NCBI RefSeq assembly: GCF_029392855.1
Contig: NZ_CP113945.1
Coordinates: 620,001-684,000, forward strand
Source of the DNA: Lactobacillus sp. ESL0680
GTDB lineage: Bacteria; Bacillota; Bacilli; Lactobacillales; Lactobacillaceae
Direction of reading: 5' to 3'
Length of the DNA stretch: 64,000 bases
The first letter of the stretch is position 1; every line of letters starts with the position of its first letter. The notes beneath the pieces are model-generated. The model ran no database searches. It was not told where the DNA came from and was given only the letters and a program-made list of their open reading frames with translations. The position numbers and the translations under genes were made by a program. This document shows positions 58,729 through 64,000 of the stretch, in pieces.

Positions 58729-59569
58729 ACTACCAACACTGAAAGATTTACAAATTTGGGCGACTGAAACTGCACCAGAGGCGCGTCCGGAAGATGTGGA
58801 ATACCTATTGGCTGAACGACTAAATTTAACGCCCAGTGAATTCGCCTTAAAGCAAGATTTAGAATTAACGCCGGAGCAATTAAAGCAGGCGCAAAAGGAT
58901 GTTAATAAATTGGCTAAGGGAGTGTCACCGCAATATATTTTGGGCTATTCCTGGTTTTACGGCTATAAAATCATGGTTCAGCGCGGTGTTTTAATTCCCC
59001 GGTTTGAAACTGAAGAACTGGTTAATTGGGCGCTAACGCATCTAAAGTCAGGTGACAAGGTTTTGGATTTGGGTACAGGTTCCGGCTGCATTACTGTGGC
59101 CTTAGCTAAAGAAGCAGCTAAACAGGGAATTACTGATCTAGATTTATATGCTTCTGATGTCACTGATGCGGCATTGCGGACAAGCGAAGAGAACTTTGTA
59201 ACCTATGACCTTGATGTGACGGTTCGGAAGGCTAACGTGTTAATTGGCCTAGAAAAATTTGACAAGATTATTTCTAATCCGCCTTATATTAAGGAAACAG
59301 AAAAAAATGTCATGGACCAAAATGTCTTGGAAAATGAACCGAAAGAGGCTTTATTTGGTGGTAAAAATGGCTTAGACTTTTACCAGAAATTTGCCAAACA
59401 AGTTCGTGAGCATTTGAATAGTCATGGCGAGTTCTTCTTGGAGTATGGCTTTAGTGAACAAGAGCAGTTAAGTGACCTATTTGCCAAGGAACTGCCGGAC
59501 TTTACGGTTGAATTTAAAAACGACATGGCAGGCAAGCCACGCATGGTTTATGGAAAGTGGAATAAGTAG
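58721..59569 (+). CDS. prmC: Release factor glutamine methyltransferase
   Basis: 282 aa. SAM site [11 protein letters not shown] and the catalytic NPPYI motif. Methylates the GGQ glutamine of release factors. One base before the next ATG. Confidence 0.96.
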   Translation: MPKLPTLKDLQIWATETAPEARPEDVEYLLAERLNLTPSEFALKQDLELTPEQLKQAQKDVNKLAKGVSPQYILGYSWFYGYKIMVQRGVLIPRFETEELVNWALTHLKSGDKVLDLGTGSGCITVALAKEAAKQGITDLDLYASDVTDAALRTSEENFVTYDLDVTVRKANVLIGLEKFDKIISNPPYIKETEKNVMDQNVLENEPKEALFGGKNGLDFYQKFAKQVREHLNSHGEFFLEYGFSEQEQLSDLFAKELPDFTVEFKNDMAGKPRMVYGKWNK

Positions 59570-60574
59570 ATGGAAACGAAAATTTTTTCAGAAGGACAAA
59601 TTGATGATGCCGTCAAATTGCTGGCTGCGGGTGAATTAGTCGCTTTTCCAACAGAAACGGTTTATGGTCTTGGAGCAATCGCCACTAACGAAAAGTCGGT
59701 TAAGGGCGTTTATGCTGCTAAGGGCCGGCCAAGTGATAATCCATTAATTGTGACGGTTTCAGATGCTGAAATGATGGCAAAGTATGCTAAGGAAGTACCA
59801 GAACGTGCCCAAAAGTTGATTAAGCACTTCTGGCCAGGTCCACTAACTATTTTGTTGTTTGTTAAGCCAGGGAGTTTACCTAGTGCTGTTACTGGCGGTC
59901 TTGATACGGTCGCCTTTCGCTGCCCTGATGACCCGTTAACGCATGATTTAATTGCCAAGTTGGGTTATCCAATTGTTGGCCCATCAGCCAATACCTCAAC
60001 TAAGCCTAGCCCGACAACGGCGCAACATGTGTATCATGACCTTAAGGGTAAAATCGCCGGTATCATTGACGGCGGTGCGACCAGAGTGGGTCTAGAATCA
60101 ACAATTATTGACTTGTCGGTTGCAACTCCAGTTGTTTTACGTCCGGGTGAAATTACTCCAGAAGAATTAAGCACAGTTCTAGGTGAAGAAGTATTAATTA
60201 ACACTGGCAAGGTAAGCGACAAGGATGTACCAAAGGCTCCAGGAATGAAGTACCGCCATTATGCACCAGCCGCATCTGTGACAGTCGTTGATGATGCAAA
60301 GAATTTTGCGCAGATTAATTTTGATGAAACAACCGGCGTCATGGCACTTGATTCTGAATTAGCCAAAATTACAATGCCAGATGAAAACAAATTTAGTTTG
60401 GGACAGAATCTAACCGATGCTGACCATCAATTATTTGGCGGTTTGCGCTATTTTGACGATAAAAAGAATATTAAGCAGATTTTTGTTCAAGGTTTCAGCG
60501 GCAGCGAAGCCACTTTGGCTTACATGAACCGGCTAAATAAGGCTGCTGCGGGGCACCATTATCAAGCAAAATAA
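59570..60574 (+). CDS. ywlC: L-threonylcarbamoyladenylate synthase (Sua5/YwlC type)
   Basis: 334 aa, the long form with a C-terminal Sua5 domain. YrdC core: FPTETVYGLGAIA, KGRPSDNPLIV, GPSANTSTKPSPT; linker KAPGMKYRHYAP. Makes the threonylcarbamoyl-AMP for tRNA t6A37. Directly follows prmC. Confidence 0.95.
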   Translation: METKIFSEGQIDDAVKLLAAGELVAFPTETVYGLGAIATNEKSVKGVYAAKGRPSDNPLIVTVSDAEMMAKYAKEVPERAQKLIKHFWPGPLTILLFVKPGSLPSAVTGGLDTVAFRCPDDPLTHDLIAKLGYPIVGPSANTSTKPSPTTAQHVYHDLKGKIAGIIDGGATRVGLESTIIDLSVATPVVLRPGEITPEELSTVLGEEVLINTGKVSDKDVPKAPGMKYRHYAPAASVTVVDDAKNFAQINFDETTGVMALDSELAKITMPDENKFSLGQNLTDADHQLFGGLRYFDDKKNIKQIFVQGFSGSEATLAYMNRLNKAAAGHHYQAK

Positions 60575-60608
60575 AAAATACCTGCAAATGACTTTAAACC
60601 CGTTACTT

Positions 60609-60637
60609 TTTTGATTAAAATACTTGTTAAGTATAAT
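60609..60637 (+). promoter_or_regulatory. upp promoter
   Basis: TTTTGA (60609-60614), 17 bp, TATAAT (60632-60637), followed by TTAGGAGG before the upp ATG. No hairpin is seen between ywlC and upp, so readthrough is also possible. Confidence 0.65.
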
Positions 60638-60658
60638 TTATATTTTTAGGAGGAAATT

Positions 60659-61288
60659 ATGGGCAAATTTACAGTTTTGGATCACCCATTGATTCAACAC
60701 AAATTAACCATTATCAGACGTAAGGAAACGAGTTCCAATGAATTTCGCCGCATTGTTGGTGAAATTGGTGGTCTCATGACTTATGAAATCACCAGAGATT
60801 TGCCACTCAAGGATGTTGAGATTGAGACACCAATTGGTAAAACCACTCAAAAAGAAATTGCCGGTAAAAAGTTGACCATTGTGCCAATCTTACGTGCTGG
60901 TATGGGAATGCTAAATGGTGTGATGGAAATGATTCCGTCAGCTAAAGTCGGTGTCATTGGGATGTACCGTGATGAAGAAACTTTGAAGCCGCACGAATAC
61001 TTCTGCAAGATGCCAAAGGATATTGCAGAACGTGAATGTTTGATTGTTGACCCAATGCTTGCAACTGGTGGCTCAGCTAACATGGCAATTGGCGCCTTGA
61101 AGAAGCGCGGCGTTAAAGATATTCGCCTAGCTGTTTTGGTTGCTGCACCAGAAGGTGTTAAGGCAATTCAAGAAGAAAACCCAGACGTTGATATTTATGC
61201 TGCAGCTGAAGATGAAGAATTATTGTCAAATGGCTACATTTTCCCAGGTCTTGGTGATGCTGGTGATCGGCTGTTTGGGACCAAATAA
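60659..61288 (+). CDS. upp: Uracil phosphoribosyltransferase
   Basis: 209 aa. PRPP-binding loop [13 protein letters not shown] and the C-terminal uracil-binding region [12 protein letters not shown]. Salvages uracil to UMP. Precedes the atp operon, a common order in lactobacilli. Confidence 0.97.
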   Translation: MGKFTVLDHPLIQHKLTIIRRKETSSNEFRRIVGEIGGLMTYEITRDLPLKDVEIETPIGKTTQKEIAGKKLTIVPILRAGMGMLNGVMEMIPSAKVGVIGMYRDEETLKPHEYFCKMPKDIAERECLIVDPMLATGGSANMAIGALKKRGVKDIRLAVLVAAPEGVKAIQEENPDVDIYAAAEDEELLSNGYIFPGLGDAGDRLFGTK

Positions 61289-61329
61289 TCCGCATTCGGT
61301 AAATTAATTATAGAATTCGCTTACAATTT

Positions 61330-61358
61330 TTCACAAAATTATTGTTTGGTGTTAATAT
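61330..61358 (+). promoter_or_regulatory. atp operon promoter
   Basis: TTCACA (61330-61335), 17 bp, TAATAT (61353-61358), 48 bp before atpB. In lactobacilli the atp operon is acid-inducible; no regulator site is evident here. Confidence 0.5.
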
Positions 61359-61406
61359 TGTATGAGTGTTCGATAATTGAGCACAGGAAGGGAGGTCCGC
61401 GAAGTA

Positions 61407-62120
61407 ATGGAGAAATCATTTGTTTTTAAATTTTTGGGCTTAAACTTTGATCTTACTGGGATCATTGGCTCAACTTTAATGGCAGCCGTGATTTTATTTG
61501 TCTGTATTTGGCTTTCACGTAAAGTTGAAATGAAACCAAACAAAAAGCAAAATGCGATAGAATATCTACTTGATTTTACAGATAACATTGTTAAAGATAA
61601 TGTCGAAGATCAAGATGCGCAGAAGCATTTATCACTTTATGCTTTCGTTTTGTTTCTCTTTATCTGGTTTATGAACATGCTTGGTCTGTTCTTGGAAGTC
61701 AAAGCTGGCGACTATATGTTTGTCAAGTCGCCAACAGCTGACCCAGTGACGACAATGTCGTTTGCAATGATGACCTTGCTTCTATCATTTACGTTTGGAA
61801 TACAAAAGTTCGGCGTTGGTGGATATTGGCGCAATTACGCAGCACCAGTTGGTTTTTTGTTCCCAATCAATATGATTGAGGAAATTACTAACTTTTTGAC
61901 GTTGTCTTTGCGTTTATACGGTAATATCTATGCTGGTGAAGTTCTGTTAACGTTAATTGGAAATAGTTTAGCTCCAAGCTTTGGTATTTCTACGTTAGTC
62001 TTAGCTGCGCCGCTTGCAATGATTTGGCAAGGTTTCTCTGTCTTCATTGGCTCTATCCAAGCATATGTTTTCGTAACTTTGTCGATGGTTTACATTGGAA
62101 AAAAGGTTACAAAGGAATAA
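61407..62120 (+). CDS. atpB: F1Fo ATP synthase subunit a
   Basis: 237 aa from the ATG at 61407 (GGGAGG upstream). Five to six transmembrane helices; LSLRLYGNIYAGE carries the essential proton-channel Arg. Works with the c ring to move protons; in lactobacilli the enzyme mainly pumps protons out. Confidence 0.96.
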   Translation: MEKSFVFKFLGLNFDLTGIIGSTLMAAVILFVCIWLSRKVEMKPNKKQNAIEYLLDFTDNIVKDNVEDQDAQKHLSLYAFVLFLFIWFMNMLGLFLEVKAGDYMFVKSPTADPVTTMSFAMMTLLLSFTFGIQKFGVGGYWRNYAAPVGFLFPINMIEEITNFLTLSLRLYGNIYAGEVLLTLIGNSLAPSFGISTLVLAAPLAMIWQGFSVFIGSIQAYVFVTLSMVYIGKKVTKE

Positions 62121-62135
62121 TTTTTTGGAGGTTAA

Positions 62136-62363
<228 letters not shown>

Positions 62364-62408
62364 TTTTTACTAAAAAGATTTAGGTTGAAAAAGAGAGAAG
62401 GGCAGTAA

Positions 62409-62917
62409 ATGACATTTCAAACTTTATTTGCAGCCTCAGGTCATATTTATCTTGGCAATACCCTTTGGTATTTAATTGTTTTTGCAATTTTGCTAGTGCT
62501 GGTTAAGCATTATGCTTGGGGACCAGTCTCCGACATGATGGAAAAACGGCGCCAAAAGGTAATTAATGATTTGGATTCGGCTGCAAGCGATCGTAAAAAA
62601 GCTGAAGTTTTAGCTAATGAACGTGAAGCTGCCTTGAAGAATTCAAGACAAGAGGCAACTCAGATTCTCTCTGATGCCAAGGCTAACGCGCAAAAGACAA
62701 GCAGCAAGATTGTGGCTGATGCCAATACTGATGCTGCTTCAATTCACGATAAGGCAAAAGCTGATGCTGCTCAAGCAAAGGCAGATGCTTTGAATGAAGC
62801 GCGTGGGCAAGTTGCAGATATTTCGGTAGCAATTGCTGAAAAGGTAATTGCTAAAAACTTATCTGCTGCTGACCAAAAAGATTTAGTCGATCAATTCATT
62901 AAGGGGCTGAATGAATA

Positions 62918-62918
<1 letters not shown>
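62409..62918 (+). CDS. atpF: F1Fo ATP synthase subunit b
   Basis: 169 aa; one N-terminal membrane helix ([17 protein letters not shown]) then a long Ala/Lys/Asp-rich coiled coil forming the peripheral stalk. One-base overlap with atpH. Confidence 0.96.

Positions 62919-64000
<1,082 letters not shown>

Overview
The window is a low-GC Firmicutes chromosome that looks like Lactobacillus sensu stricto (delbrueckii/acidophilus-type group). The host genes pgi, tRNA-Glu/tRNA-Gln, murT, tdk-prfA-prmC-ywlC, upp and atpBEFHA are arranged as in that genus, ribosome binding sites are strong AAGGAGG types, and TTG/GTG starts are common. I had no database access, so species is not claimed. All product names rest on motifs, protein length and gene order read directly from the sequence.

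Host left flank (1-7143): a truncated lipoteichoic-acid-synthase-type gene (minus), a VanZ-like gene, pgi, an ECF-transporter S component, a 14-TM MFS exporter, a 61-aa membrane protein, a serine hydrolase (minus), then a tRNA-Glu/tRNA-Gln pair under one promoter.

PTROPHAGE REGION. A complete-looking contractile-tailed (PBSX/Xkd-type myovirus) prophage of about 45.2 kb sits in the 3' end of tRNA-Gln, between a 27-bp direct repeat (attL 7119-7145, attR 52343-52369) with tandem TTTGCCCATCA motifs near both ends. Its layout is: integrase and lysogeny/accessory genes (7.2-13.4 kb), divergent repressor switch (13.4-13.6 kb), early genes with a frameshifted antirepressor (13.7-16.9 kb), replication genes (Sak4-like ATPase, helicase, DUF669, primase-helicase) ending in an iteron cluster (17.1-22.7 kb), small late-early genes up to ArpU (22.7-25.8 kb), a moron segment with its own terminators (25.8-27 kb), packaging/head genes with a MuF-linked Ntox50 toxin cassette (27-35.3 kb), sheath/tube/baseplate/fibre (35.4-49.4 kb), holin and GH25 lysin (49.4-51.3 kb), and a minus-strand membrane-protein moron before attR.

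The accessory left arm is the most unusual part. It carries a single-spacer mini-CRISPR with type I-E-like repeats and its own promoter-like box and terminator (no cas genes here), a PUA/EVE-like domain protein with a membrane segment, an internally stopped zinc-ribbon gene, a lipoprotein of the kind used in superinfection exclusion, a PemK/MazF-domain protein placed between the repressor and the ImmA-type protease, and a Cas2-like/SinR-family protein opposite the early operon. Three genes are joined across X XXY YYZ slippery heptamers: the tail assembly chaperone (an established programmed frameshift), the antirepressor and the DUF2634 baseplate protein (the latter two may instead be homopolymer indels).

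Host right flank (52370-64000): the displaced tRNA terminator, a compact type I toxin-antitoxin locus (31-aa hydrophobic peptide plus a divergent antisense RNA whose predicted 5' end is complementary to the toxin start region), a MerR regulator with a 19-bp-spacer promoter driving a CMD-cupin fusion gene, an aldo/keto reductase, murT (minus), then tdk-prfA-prmC-ywlC, upp and the atp operon, which is cut in atpA by the window end.
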